From Malurus cyaneus samueli (lineage: Eukaryota; Chordata; Aves; Passeriformes; Maluridae), in assembly GCA_009741485.1 (NCBI GenBank), contig CM019214.1, positions 24,636,329 to 24,700,328 on the forward strand: a stretch of 64,000 nt of DNA, in the 5' to 3' direction. A program made the translations under genes and the position numbers. Positions 1-11,397 of this stretch are shown here, piece by piece. The notes beneath the pieces are model-generated. The model did no database searches. It was not told where the DNA came from and worked only from the letters and a program-made list of their open reading frames with translations. Position 1 is the stretch's first letter; each line of letters begins with the position of its first letter.

Positions 1-376
1 ACAAGGACCTGCTGAAATGAGTCCAGAGGAGGAACACAGAAATGATCAGAGTGCTGGAACACGTCTTCTATGAAGATGGACTGAGAGAAGAGAAGAGAAG
101 AGAAGAGAAGAGAAGAGAAGAGAAGAGAAGAGAAGAGAAGAGAAGAGAAGAGAAGAGAAGAGAAGAGAAGAAGAGGTCTCTGAGGAGACATTCTAGCACC
201 TTCTAGTACCTAGTAGAGGTCTGCAAGAAAGCTGAAGAGGAACTCTTTACGAGGGTGTGTAGTAATAGGACAAAGGGTAGATTTAGATTAGCTATTAAGA
301 AAAAATTATTTACTGTGTGGATGGTTGTCCAGAGAAGCTGTGGATGCCCCATTCCTGGAAGTGCTGAAGGCCAGCT
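1..376 (+). mobile_element. CR1 LINE fragment, plus strand, cut by the window edge
   Basis: The flanks of the microsatellite follow the 3' part of an avian CR1 retrotransposon (end of the reverse-transcriptase ORF and start of the 3' UTR). Recognisable blocks are the 'gtgctggaacacgtcttcta' segment near 51, the 'ctgaggagacattctagcac' segment near 180, and the 'gaagctgtggatgcccc' segment near 335. Similarity fades around 376, before the usual 3' tail and octamer repeats. The copy therefore lacks its 3' end, although CR1 copies are usually truncated at the 5' end; a later deletion is the simplest explanation. The frame is broken and the copy is inactive. It continues to the left of the window. 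The subfamily was not determined. Confidence 0.8.
83..174. repeat. (AGAAG)n pentanucleotide microsatellite
   Basis: About 18 near-perfect copies of AGAAG form a pure purine run on the plus strand. It lies inside the CR1 above, at the place where CR1 normally reads 'gagaagagaagg', so it probably grew from that short purine-rich seed. A tract like this is likely to vary in length and could form triplex (H-DNA) structure. Confidence 0.97.
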
Positions 377-390
377 GCGTAATTCCTGAA

Positions 391-3236
391 GGTAAATAGG
401 GTAAGAAATCTAAAACTCACACGACAACTACACTGCAAAACAGTGTAGTTGTAGTCTGAGATAAAGGTGGGCCTAAATTTTTCTTGGTGCTTTTCCACAA
501 TTTACATGTGGAGTGCTTTGGTCTGTGGAGTCACCTACGTGATGCTTTAGCAAAAGTACAGTTCCATCTCATTGTGTTCAACTGCATGTGCTCTAACATG
601 TCACAAAGCGTCCCTGCTGCAAAGGAACACAGCTGGGCAGTACCTGGGCCTCGTGTGATAGGGTAGGATGGTAACGATGGAAGGGAAGAGGAACACTGGA
701 AGGAAAGAGGATGAAACCTGGGGTGCTGCTTGAGGGGAAACAACGAGGTAGGCTCAATGCAGGGATATAAATGGCACAAAAACCTTTAGCTGGAATTGAG
801 CTTCAGCAGAAATCTGATGTGTGTGAAGAGCTGCTGCCCTTCAGGAGAGTGGGGCAGTGGGAAGACTTTTGAAATGTTCTTAGCAAAAATTCATGTCCTT
901 GACTCTGTTAACAAGTGCAGTGACTACAAGGCTGAAAAAAGGGGACTAGCCACTCTACACACATTGGTGTCTTGGGGAATCAAATTACTTGCGTTTTTAT
1001 TGGTTTTTTTTTCTTGAGAAAGGGTGGTATCAGATCATTATTATCCACTTGTTGCTCTCTAAATCAGTAGTTTGCCAGAGGAGTATACAGGTTTTTCTCA
1101 GAACTGATTTTCAGGATGAAAAAGCCAAACATTTCCTGTCAATAAAAACCTTCATACAGAGAGAACACTTTGAAACCAAATTTGCATACCTAGATTGGTA
1201 AACTTAAACAAGCTCTCCTCAAATCTCTATACATACACTTTTCTATATTTTTGTATCCTCTGTTTAAGCAAGTAATACATTCTTTGGTTAGTTGCAGGAC
1301 CCCTCTTGAGAGATAGCACAACCAGTGAAAAGGAGAAAGAAACATTAAGTTTTTAGTAGCCCTCCAGCTTCTCGTATGTAGTGGAGAAGAGCCAGCTTCA
1401 CTGGGTCAACCCGAATCATGAGCAGAGTTTGTGAAAGCTATTGCAGAGCTTGCAGCAATGTGGCAAGATTCCACCATCCCTGTTGAGAGACAGGAGATAT
1501 GGAGTATATTCCATTCCTGGCTAGTAGCCTGCTCTGGGTGGCAAACAGGTTGATTCACTCCTTTGTATCTCAACTTTTCATGAGCATTTAGATTATGAAA
1601 TTCTAAGGGGAGGAGTAGTCTTTTCAAGGATATTGGCTAATACCTGGGTCAGAGAGGCTCTGCTGCTAGTGAGGAGTTTGGGCACTTAATGTAAATCAAA
1701 ATAAGTAGGCAGTGAAGGCCATTTAAGCTGCTTATCAATCAGAGAAGCACTTGTTTGAATCAATAATGTACCCATTCATCTTGCCTAGGCACAGTCATAT
1801 TTATAGTCAGAAATCAGAGCAGAAGCATCTAAGGATTTTAATAAATAATAAATAATTGAGAGCATGTACTTGCTGCGTCTGTGCTTTCAAAGGAAGTGAA
1901 GATGGAGGGACAATGCATACAGAATATTTGAAAGAGAATAGATGAACTTAAAAGATAAAATTTCATCCTGTCTTCACATCACTATCACTACAGCAACATA
2001 TTTGATGCTTGTTTTCCTCAGTGCTCCCCAAGTCTTTGTCCCCAAAATAATAATAACTACAGGGGAAAAAAGGAACCTGATCTGCCAGTTTTCTGATCAA
2101 GGTTATTTGTGAGCCTTTGGGCTTGCTTCCAGTGGGGTTCTGTATGTTTATCTTTGGAAATAAAAAGAAGCACTCACCTGGGATGTCCTTTCCCAGCTCT
2201 CCTTTCTGATGTGGAAATATTATTTCCAAAAACTGTATGTTTTAGGTCTGTTCCTAGTGGCAGTAGGAATCTGTGTATGCGTACTCTGCCCTCTCCTCAG
2301 GAACTGGCTGTTATTTGGCTGAGGTGTTCAACAGGTGATGACCCAGATATTTACACACATGTACAGGTATGTACATACACGTATTACATCTCCTATTTGC
2401 ATTTTAGGGAAGGCTCTAACAGAAATGTAGATCAGTCTCTCTGGTAGTGCAAAATCATCCATCTGGACTAAAGTTAGATGTGAAATTGAGGTCTGCACTT
2501 TGAAAACAGGGCAAGGAATGAGATCACCAGTGCTGAAGAAGGTTTTGAGCAACTCATAGCATTTTGTCCAATGTAATAGTTAATCAAAAGCCCCTTTAGA
2601 TAACCTGGTAAATATTTCTAAATAGAATAAGGATAGAATGTGAATGATGTTCACCTGCCCAGCCTTTGCTGGTCAGAGCTTGATAGCCATGGATGTGACA
2701 TGCTGAGAGAGAGAGACACAAATGCGTGGGAGGGGAGTCAGAATCATCAAAATGCCCAGAGGGAATCAGAGCTTCTCCAGATGACCTAGCCCCCATGAAC
2801 CTTAACGCAGTTGAGCTTTAAACTGCCTTGCAGCTTCTCTCTTGCAAAGAAAAAACCACAACCAACCACAAAAGTTACATGAAGTCATTTTGAATGATGG
2901 TTTCATTATTCAGCTCCAGTGGATAAACTTCCTCTGGGCTTAATTGAAGTGCAGATTTCTACTTTATAGAAGTCAAGGCACTGGCTAGAGTCTCTCCCTT
3001 TAGTTGGCCTTAAGAATTATTTCTCTTTACTAGCTCTCCAGCGTGCTCCTCTGAATTACTTCTTTCATTTCTTTCTGGAAGCTCCAGCTTTTGCTGTGTT
3101 TGTGTGCAGATTGAGGTTGTGCAGGTGCCGAACTCTTCTTCTGCACTGGAGTGTGGAGTCACTGCAGACCCTTTGGTACTGGGTGAGTGCCAGCTCCTCT
3201 TGATGCTCACAGGTCCTTGCTTTTCTCTCATTTTAG
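391..3236. other. Single-copy non-coding sequence
   Basis: No gene, clear transposon or RNA gene was seen here. Reading frames are short and broken. Besides the hairpin at 424-452 there are only short low-complexity runs, such as the T-rich patch near 998-1015. Confidence 0.5.
424..452. repeat. Perfect 12-bp inverted repeat with a 5-nt loop
   Basis: ACAACTACACTG at 424-435 is exactly complementary to CAGTGTAGTTGT at 441-452, with CAAAA as the loop. One mismatch farther out, two more pairs can form (421-422 with 454-455). It could be a cruciform or a short RNA hairpin. The stem is too short for a typical pre-miRNA. It begins about 45 bases after the CR1 fragment ends. No function is known. 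Confidence 0.9.
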
Positions 3237-3374
3237 AATCTTGCAGGGCTGGCCAAGGGACCAAGGGAAAGCTGTGAGGAAGTGTCTGTGGTCAAGAAAG
3301 GGGAAGAAGGAGCCAGGCAAAAAGCTGACTGTGGAAAACAACTTGTCATCTCTGGTCAGCTTGCCAGCTCCATT
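3237..3374 (+). other. Possible internal exon of unknown gene or lncRNA
   Basis: A pyrimidine-rich tract ends in an acceptor AG at 3235-3236, and TGCTCAC near 3204 could serve as a branch point. A strong donor, GTGAGT, starts at 3375. The enclosed 138 nt are a multiple of three. They are fully open in the frame starting at 3237, giving 46 codons with two cysteines and many charged residues. The TAG that closes this frame upstream is part of the acceptor site, and the frame stays open past the donor to 3554. I recognise no domain in the translation. Good-looking pseudo-exons are common in vertebrate introns, so this is a candidate only. A non-coding RNA exon is equally possible. Confidence 0.22.
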
Positions 3375-6211
3375 GTGAGTCAGATGAGAGAATGGGAGTC
3401 AGTACAAAGTGCTCCAGGGTCTCACCTGAGAATAAGGCATCACTTTGATGCTTTTTATGTCCTAGAATGGAAGAAGATTGGTGCTAATGATGTTGAAGTG
3501 GGTGTTTATGCATCCCTTTGCCTTCCATTAAAGGAAAAGGGATTCCTCTTCTGAGCAGTGCTTGTGATCCTTCGGTTAATGTGCTGCCTTTTAATGAGGG
3601 AGAATTGGAAAGCACCGTTCACGAGGACACGTCAGAATGCAGCGAGTCCCACAGCTTGTGTGTGTAACTGTGTCATGCAGCATGCAGGAAATTCCGAGTG
3701 CCAGACCAATAGAACTCGAGAGTTATGCTGGAAAAAGATTTTGCTGCTTTGCACTGAAGGATGCTTGAATGAACTCATAAATAAGTAAATACATCTGAAG
3801 AAGGAGAGGAAGGGGAGGGAAGGTCCAGGCCACTGCTTCATAGACTTCTGTGCCACATTAACTAGTTTCTCTCCTATAGCAGACCTGCTACGCTATCATA
3901 GTGCTTTAATGTTTAATTCACTTTGATTTGCACTACAGAAATATCAAGTGTTTCTGCAGGCAAACCGAGGCATCTAAGGAGCACTGTTGGGAATAAAACT
4001 CTAGAAAGACCTTCAGAGAAATTAGAGAGGGGGCACTTTATTGGTTTTTATTCCAGTCCTGCAGTTCTGCTCTGTGGCTTTGTTTTTTCCCCTCTGTTTA
4101 AATGAGTATGCGGGACAGATTGATTTTAATATCATGTCCTCAATTCTGTGCGTGACCCATGGAAGCTGTCTATAGCAAGATTAGAAAAACAAGCAAATGT
4201 TTAATTTTGTAAGGGGGAGGGGAAAGGATTCAAAGGCCCTGCTGCTGTTAAAGAACATGACTGCTGCAAAACAGACATATTGAAATCTGTTCCTCAGAAA
4301 AAAAGGGTTTTGATCAACCCTTTTGTTCCCACCTTCAGACATCCAGATAATGTGCATTTCATAAGGAATCATCAGCCAAAATTAACAACCATTGACAATT
4401 TTATTAAAGTCCTGTCAAATAGGCGGTCAAATATAAATGAATTGTGCCACAGAGACACTGCAGACTCTCTCCATCGCTGCTTCAGGCTACTGATGAGTGC
4501 AGTCCTTTCTACGTTGCTGTGAAGGGTTCAAGTATTGCCAGATGGAGACACCAGGGAGCTCTGAGCGATTAGGTGTGCTACCTGTGCACTGCACAAACAC
4601 TCAGTTCCTCCTGAGGGCATGGTGAGATGAAACAGGCAAAGGGCCAAAGCTGCCTTGGTGTCACCACCTTCTTAAGGGACATGGTGGAGTTTCTGAGCAT
4701 GCTGTGTTGGATTGAAAAGCGTGTATGAGTATCCCAAAAAGACCATTTTGCAACAGTCATTTAGCCCAGGGTATGAGTTGTGCAGAAGTGATGCCTGAGA
4801 GCTTTGATTTGTGCTTCTCCCACACCCAGCGTTTGAGCCACCACAGTGCTAGAAAGCAGCTGAACACTGAAAGCAGAGGTTGAGGGCCAGCAGCCTTTCC
4901 CGAGTGTGGATCCACCCCACAGGAGATGAGCCTGCTGGGCTTCACATCTGGAGGGGGAGAAGCAGATTAGCCCTCCCCGCTTAGGGCTGACACAGTGGGG
5001 AGAGAAGGCCCATGCCCACCACCTCAACCTGGAGACCTCTCTGTTTATTTTGGCTCAGGGACACCACAACAGCACCTCCTGGGGCCCACAGCCCCTGGAA
5101 CAGCTCCAGGTCTCACATGCATCACGGGATGCGATCATCTGAAAACCCTCGTGCCATGCCGACAGAATCAGAAAATCCTAGTGTGTGTGAAGGGAAACAA
5201 AGATCCAATAACTGTCCACAGAATTACTATAATTCACCCTATTTTTTTTCCAGGCTCTCTCCACAGTTATCATGGTGGTGCCGGCAGACTGCAGAAGTAC
5301 ATGTGCAAATAGCTAAGTTGTAATTTGCAAGTGCAATTAGCTGGTTTTGTGAGCGCAATCACAGTAATTGCAGGAGCCTAACTTATGTGCTTCACTGTTT
5401 TTCATCTTCAGAGCAAAGACTAATTAAACATTAATAACATTAACAGCAAAATTAACATATATATATTTGAGACCATGAATTATTTGCTTTTCTGCAAGTA
5501 ACGTAAGTGTGAGGGAGACAAAATGCATGTTGAGCAGAAAAGAAGCTTGCTGCACTTTTTTGGACTCCCCCCATACAGCTGCTTCATCACCGTGCTGGTG
5601 TCATACCTGTAGCAGCAGACAGATTTAGGCATGACTGTGTGAGGATTAGGGCTCTTTGTAATGAAATCTAGAGAGTGCATGCTATAGGAATGTGGGAAGT
5701 CATCCTCGAGATTCCCGGTGTATGCAGCGCTGCGTAAATGCACACAGGGGTTTATGTGAGGAGGCACAGCCCTCTTTCAGGTAGTTTATCAGTCCCAGGA
5801 TGATGTTTTTGGCTGTGAAACAGTGCAAAGACACTAGGCCAAATCTGGCAGATGTAGGAAGGATTCCAGGGGAAAATAGGTTCTGGGGAGATTTAGGTCA
5901 TTAGGTAAAAAGGAAATTGGAAGCTGTTCCGAGTGCTGTGGGTGGTATGGAAAAAAAAGGCATGGAGCTGAGAGTGGGAGAACACTACAGCTGTAACACC
6001 CAAACTCCAATGTCTATTCCTGTTCACAAGAAAAGAAAGTTGCTTTTTCATTTCTGAAGTTGCAGTTCATTTCTGCCATACAATGGATGCCTACAATAGG
6101 GGTGAGAACACTGGCTGTTTCTGGATGTCTTTCTGCTCTTAATGTACCTTCACTGCAGCTCTGTCAGTCTGTCACTGCTTTGAGTGGCTCAAGGAGTGAA
6201 ATGTTGGCCAG
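3375..6211. other. Single-copy non-coding sequence
   Basis: No supported gene or transposon. A 12-bp spaced direct repeat of GTCAAATA lies at 4414-4433. Open frames around 4995-5323 show no domain and overlap in different frames. Confidence 0.5.
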
Positions 6212-6220
6212 AAATTACAT

Positions 6221-6264
6221 TTAATTACATAATAATTAATGAAATAATTAATGGATAATTAATT
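6221..6264. promoter_or_regulatory. Cluster of TAATTA/ATTAAT homeodomain-type motifs
   Basis: Within about 45 bases the core ATTA/TAAT occurs repeatedly on both strands: TTAATTAC, AATAATTAAT, AATAATTAATGG and ATAATTAATTC. TAATTA is the core site of many homeodomain proteins, so this could be an enhancer piece. It could equally be simple AT-rich drift. No function can be shown from sequence alone. Confidence 0.25.
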
Positions 6265-6265
6265 C

Positions 6266-8199
6266 ACTAATAGCACTGGTGGTCTGTTAACCCCTTTTTG
6301 AGTTGTGCATAAACCAGCTGTTTATGACAAGTTTCCATCCATGTATTTTAACCTGAAGATTTAGTTTTTGTCTGATTAGTGACCACCTTTGCAGCCTTCA
6401 GGCTCTGTGTCCTCTTTAATTACTCCATTCTGCTCATAGTCTGTCATTTATGTAGTTTCTGTAAAACAAAGTCAACATCAATCTGGACAAACTGTACCAG
6501 TCATTGGGAATTTCAAGAGGTACAAATGATCCATTGTTTTTATAACGGCTGAAGAAATAAAACCCAATAAAACTCCGAGCTTAAAATGTAAGAGGGAACT
6601 GCAGAGGGAAAATAGAGGGGCATAGAAACAGGATTCCTTAATACCATGCTATCATGGTCGAAGAAGCCGTCATGACTCAATCACAGGCTGAGATGGCTGC
6701 TTTATCAGGCGTGAACCTCCAGTTATCCTCCTTTCTGTGAAAGTATATGAAAAATGACTCCTTGTTACTCACAGGCGGGCTGGCGTGCTACTGAGATCAA
6801 GCACTTCTGACATATCAAAGCACAGGGGCTCTTGCCTGGCTCTGGCTTTTATGAGTTGCTGGAAATACGAGTCCAGATCTCATAGCTGAGCAGTTTAGGT
6901 CACTGTTGGGTGCAAAGAAAGCAAAGTAGATCATGAGGAGAGGAATAGTGCAATGAGGCAATATTGGGGGCCAGGTAGCTTATGCCTGCTCTTGTATTTG
7001 TGTATCCTGGCAAAAGCCCTGCTTCTGATGAAAAGTTTCTCTAAGCATGTGTGTCTGGTAGACCTCAGATAAGCCAAGCTAGAGAGCAAGGGGAAAAAGA
7101 TGAAGCGCTTTGCAGTATCCGCAGAAGTAGATAGGGAGGCAAGTCTTGTACCCGAGCATCACCTTTGAAAGCCTTTTGAAATCTGGGATTTTGTACTTGT
7201 CTTTATGTACTTAATTGGCAGGTGCTTGCTCCCTTATTTGGAGATATAGCCTACCCCACTAATTGAGCCAAAGGTGGATTTTTTCTCCTCTTTGAACAAG
7301 TGGAAGAGGGAGGTGAAAGCAGAAGCCCCAGGCTGTGGGCAAAACTCAGCTGAGACCTTCACATTTTGGACAGCTGGTTTCTCCTGCAATTATAGGCATT
7401 TTGATGATGGGTTTAGAGTTCCTATATAAGTAATCCTTATCTCTTGTTTAGTGAATGCTCCAGCTGAGCCAGCAATCATATTTGTCAGTAGCTTATTGGA
7501 GGTTGTGGGCAAAACAAGAGCAAGGAGGGGGAGCAGCCCTCCAGCTCCCTGCCCCTTTCTGCAGATGGAAAAGCCACTGGAAGGGGTAAGGAAGAGAGGG
7601 AGATTGTTTTGACTTTGTCACATTGTGCATCTTACAGCATTTTGCTCTTGTGCATGAGGATGACATGAAAAACTGCTGTAAGTTTTTTATAGGGAGAGAA
7701 CTCAGAGGGAGTTTTAATAAGCTAAATCTAGGGACATGGAAGAAGAGCAAAACAGACCCTGAACTGCATTTCTGCTTCCTGTGTGACTGCTCCAACTGTC
7801 CCTGAAACTGGAGTTCATCTCGGCAGCACCCTTCTGCATTCCCTGTCTCTAATCAGGCCCACTGCAAGAGGGAGTCCTTCCAAAGAAAAAGGCTGAAATG
7901 GCCAGGAAGGAGGGCAGTGATCTTTGCCAGTGCTCTGCATTTCCTCATTGGAGGAAAGATGCTGAGGTGAAATGCTTCATGGAAAATCACTCGAAGTTAA
8001 AACCAAACTTCTGTTATTTCATTAAAATAATATTTTCACCCACAGATACCTCCATTCTCTAGAGTTAATAAGACCAACTCTGCATTTCTAAAATGCTGGT
8101 TTTAATGCTTGATATTCTGTATTATACTGCCTATCCACCACGTGACATTAGTTGGCAATTTTTTTTTTTCAGTTACTTCTTTAGATTGACAGTGTAGGG
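6266..8199. other. Single-copy non-coding sequence
   Basis: No gene, RNA gene or recognised transposon. A T-run lies at about 8159-8170, just before the CR1. Confidence 0.5.
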
Positions 8200-9111
8200 G
8201 TTGAGTTGCTGGGCTCAGTGTTGGGGCCAGTCCTCTTTAATATCTTTGCCAGTAATTTGGATGAGGGCCTAAAGGACATCCTCAGTCAGTTTGCAGATGA
8301 ACACAAGGTTGGTTTTTTATGTTGATCTGCTGGAGAGTAGGAAAGCTCTGCAGAAGGACCTGGACAGGCTGGATTGATGGGTTGAGGCCAGTTGTGTGAG
8401 GTTAAATAAAGGCAAGTGCCAGGTCCTGCACTTGGGTCTTAACAGCGCCATGCAATGCTGAAGTCCTGGGGAAGAATGGTTGGAAAGCTGCCCGGCAGAA
8501 AAGGACCAGGGGATGTTGATCAACAGCATCTGAACATGAGCCAGAGTGTGCCTAGGTGGCCAAGAAGGCCAGTGGCATCCTGGCCTGGATCAGCAACGGT
8601 GTGGCCAGCAGGACCAGGGCAGTGATTGCCCCCTGTACCCGGCACTGGTGATGCTGCACCTCAGATCTGGTGTTCAGTTTTCAGCTCCTCACTGCAAGGA
8701 CATTGAGATGCTGGAGCACATCTGGGGAAGGGCAATGGAACTGGTGAAGGGTCTGGAGAACAGGTTTGATGAGGAGCAGAGTCTTATGTGGAGCAGCTGA
8801 GGGAGCTGGGGTTGTTTATCCTGGACAAAAAAAAGGCTCAGGGAGACCTTATCACTCTACAAATACCTGAAAGGAGGCTGTAGCCAGGTGAGGGTTGGTG
8901 ACAAGAGACAGGACAAGAGGAAATGGTCTCAAATTGTGCCAAGGGAGGTTCAGGTTGGACATTAAGAAAAAAATCATTATGGAAAGGGTTGTTTAGCATT
9001 GGCATAAGCTGCCCAGGGAAGTGGTTGAGTGACCATCCCTGGAGGTATTTAAATGATGTGTAGTTGTGGCACTTAGAGGCATGGTCGAGTGGTGGACTTG
9101 GCAGTGCTAGA
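8200..9111 (+). mobile_element. CR1 LINE, plus strand, 5' part of a split copy
   Basis: The sequence follows the CR1 reverse-transcriptase ORF from the block around 'cagtgttggggccagtcctc' (8217) through to the 3' UTR. The catalytic box, normally FADDTKL in CR1, is visible near 8288-8310 but disrupted (ttgcagatgaacacaagg). Many indels break the frame. The usual landmarks follow in order: 'aggacctggacaggctggat' near 8356, 'gagctgggg' near 8802, and 'ttggcagtgctag' ending at 9110. There the element is interrupted by an LTR and resumes at about 9407. It is 5' truncated, as most CR1 copies are, and dead. Confidence 0.9.
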
Positions 9112-9406
9112 TTATCCTGGTTCGGCCAGGACAGGATTCATTTTTGCAGTAGCCAGGACAGGGCATGGCCAAGACCTGGAGTTTGTTCTATACCACTCTT
9201 TTGTACACTTTTGTTATTAATATTCTTGCTGTTACTATTAGTTTTCTTATCTCTTTGCTGTTTCCAGTAAATTGTTATTATCTCATCTGGTGATCTTTAT
9301 CTTTTGTGCCTCCAATTCTTCTCTCCAGCTACCTGTGAGTGGCACGTGGTTTGGGGAGTTTCAGTGGGAGCACTAAATTGGGGAGCACCATTCCTAAACC
9401 ACAACA
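9112..9406 (+). mobile_element. Solo LTR of an endogenous retrovirus, inserted in CR1
   Basis: A block of about 295 bp separates two halves of one CR1. Its start (atcctggttcggccaggaca) and end (ctaaaccacaaca) resemble the ends of a widespread bird ERV LTR, which usually starts TGTCCTGGTTT and ends CCACAACA. An internal segment near 9264-9310, rich in T with 'tgttattatctcatc' and 'ttttgtgcctccaattct', resembles the polyadenylation and R/U5 part of that LTR. No internal retroviral genes and no second LTR are present, so recombination between two LTRs probably removed them. The LTR is shorter and more decayed than the form I remember. I think it is ERVL-like, but this was not checked by alignment. 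A clean target-site duplication cannot be read. Confidence 0.72.
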
Positions 9407-9474
9407 AGGGGTAACATTTGGACTCAGTGTTTTTAAAGGTATTTTCCAAACTAACCAGTTCTATGGTTCTATGT
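9407..9474 (+). mobile_element. CR1 LINE 3' end, distal part of the split copy
   Basis: The sequence continues exactly where the CR1 stopped at 9110: 'aacatttggactcagtgttt', then 'aaaggtattttccaaact', then the tail 'ttctatggttctatg' at about 9459-9473. This matches the CR1 3' UTR end and its octamer-like repeats. Together with 8200-9111 it forms a single CR1 insertion. Confidence 0.88.
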
Positions 9475-11325
9475 ATTTTAGTCAAAAAGCTACAATAATA
9501 TAAATGAAAGGCATGAGATCTTCTTCTGGGCTCTCTAAAGCTGTTAGAACCAAAAAGGGCATGTCCAGAAAACTGGAAGTGCATGCTTCAGCAACTAAGA
9601 ATACAGTGATTTCTTTGAAGACATGAACGTTTAGCTGGTCAATGTGATGCCTTTGACACCAAGCTGTTTCAGGACTAGTTGTTTCACTATTCCCTCAAGA
9701 GAGCAATTGTCCAAAATGTACTGTCCTCCAAACAGCAGCCACCTCCTGGATGTCATGTGCTCATTACAGTAGGAGGCAGAAGTCTTTAAGAACAATTTGA
9801 AACCACTGTAATACTTTTTGCTCAATTAATTTATTAAAGTATCTTCACTCTTTCCCCTGTGAACCTAGCTATTCAGGAGCCCTACAGTAAAGATAATGTA
9901 TTTTAAACCTTTTTTCTTTTTTGTTTTGGAAACACATTACTAATGAATGGTGAGAAATAATCCTGACTGGTTGAGAGGTAGCGTGGATGCCTGGAAGGTC
10001 TCCTGCATTTATAATCCCTTGTGCATCATGCTGTATTTTTCTAACCTCCACATACTCTCTTTCAATCTATTTGCTCCAAGACTGAGATTTGTTGTGAACT
10101 TGCAAAGATGCTGACATTTACCATTTCACATCTCTGGTGGTGAGCACAACAGCTTCACCTTTTTGCTCCTCATCCTCTTATCTTAAACTATTTTTCTCCG
10201 AGTGTCTGTTCTTTTTTATCAATTGGCCCTTTGTGTTTGGATGGCAGTGTTGTTGACTACTGTCTCCCCTGGGATTTTCTCCTGGGAGGGCAGAGCTAGG
10301 TCTGACACATTGTTAAGTATCATCCTCTCCATTACTGCTCATCACAAATGTGTTTAAAAGAAAGTATGCACTTTTGGAGAGCAAACTTGCCTCTACCAAT
10401 GTGTTGTGATGGAGAGAATTCTCTGAGCCCTCCATTTCTTTTCAGTGGAAGAGGGAGAAAGTCTGGTACAGTCCCTGTGATATTTCAGGGCTGGGCTGGA
10501 TTTAGGACTGAGAGAAGTTTTCAGATTCATTTGTCAGGTTTTGGGGATGACTGGGGTAATCCAGTAAAGGGAGACTTGGCCACCTTTGATGCATTTTGCT
10601 ACAACATGCCATCAGTTCATATTACTGTTGACAAATGCTTCCATGTACTCGACCAAATCATGATTGCAGATCCCTGTCTGGGCTTGAGTATTCTGGCATT
10701 TCCTGACTGTCTTCCTGGAACTGGGATGAGTTCCTGGCATATTCCCATTGTGAAATCTCAGTTACCACTGCCTGGATGATCGGTTTCTGTTTTATTCTTC
10801 TGCATCCATGCAGGCAAAATCAAGAGAGTTTTGGGGAGAGGTTTCATCAATCCTCAGGTGGGGGAAGGTCAGCAACACGTTCAATTGGCACATACATTTT
10901 GTATGACTGTGTAGCAGACAGCTGGAAATAAAACTAAGGGGAAGGATTCCCTTGTAGCAGAGCTGTTGTGAGGACAGAGAGAATCGGAGAGGAGAGCAGA
11001 TAAGATGCCCACAAGTGATCTGAAAATCAGCCAAAATATTAGGGAAGGAGAGAGTAGTAATTTTAAGCTTTTGTTTTCATTAAAAAGAATGTTCTGTAGG
11101 CCTTTTACTTTGCTACAGGAGTGAGACCAGTGAGTAAATATTGGTGCTACAATCAAGAAGGAAACCAGAAAATTCCTCCATTTTTTTTAAATTAAGAGAA
11201 ATTCTTTGCAAAGGATGTTTCTCCCATAAACTAGCTTGTTTTTAGTGGTTATTTCATATTATATGGCAGAATAAACCAGCATTTTTAAAGTGCAAGTATT
11301 TTTAGTTTAATAAACAATTAACAGA
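9475..11325. other. Single-copy non-coding sequence
   Basis: No supported gene. An ATG-initiated frame of 143 codons lies at 10348-10779 (+). It has no recognisable domain, signal peptide or promoter, and I judge it a chance ORF. No transposon was recognised. Confidence 0.45.
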
Positions 11326-11385
11326 AACATAGAATCATTTATGTTGAAAAAGACATTTAAGATCTTCAAGTCCAACTGTTAAAAT
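11326..11385 (-). mobile_element. CR1 3' tail, minus strand
   Basis: The run 'catagaatcatttatgttga' followed by 'aagacatttaagatcttcaa' and 'gtccaactg' is the reverse complement of a CR1 3' UTR end. Only about 60 bp remain, an extreme 5' truncation. It abuts a different, older CR1 fragment. Confidence 0.8.
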
Positions 11386-11397
11386 TGATGCAGTCAT

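Noticed and set aside
5217..5325. Polypyrimidine tract and CAG near 5252 as a possible last-exon acceptor
   Set aside because: The following frame closes within about 20 codons and has no recognisable content. This pattern is common by chance.
10348..10779. 143-codon ATG frame, plus strand
   Set aside because: No recognisable domain, signal or context. Its length is within chance for 64 kb.
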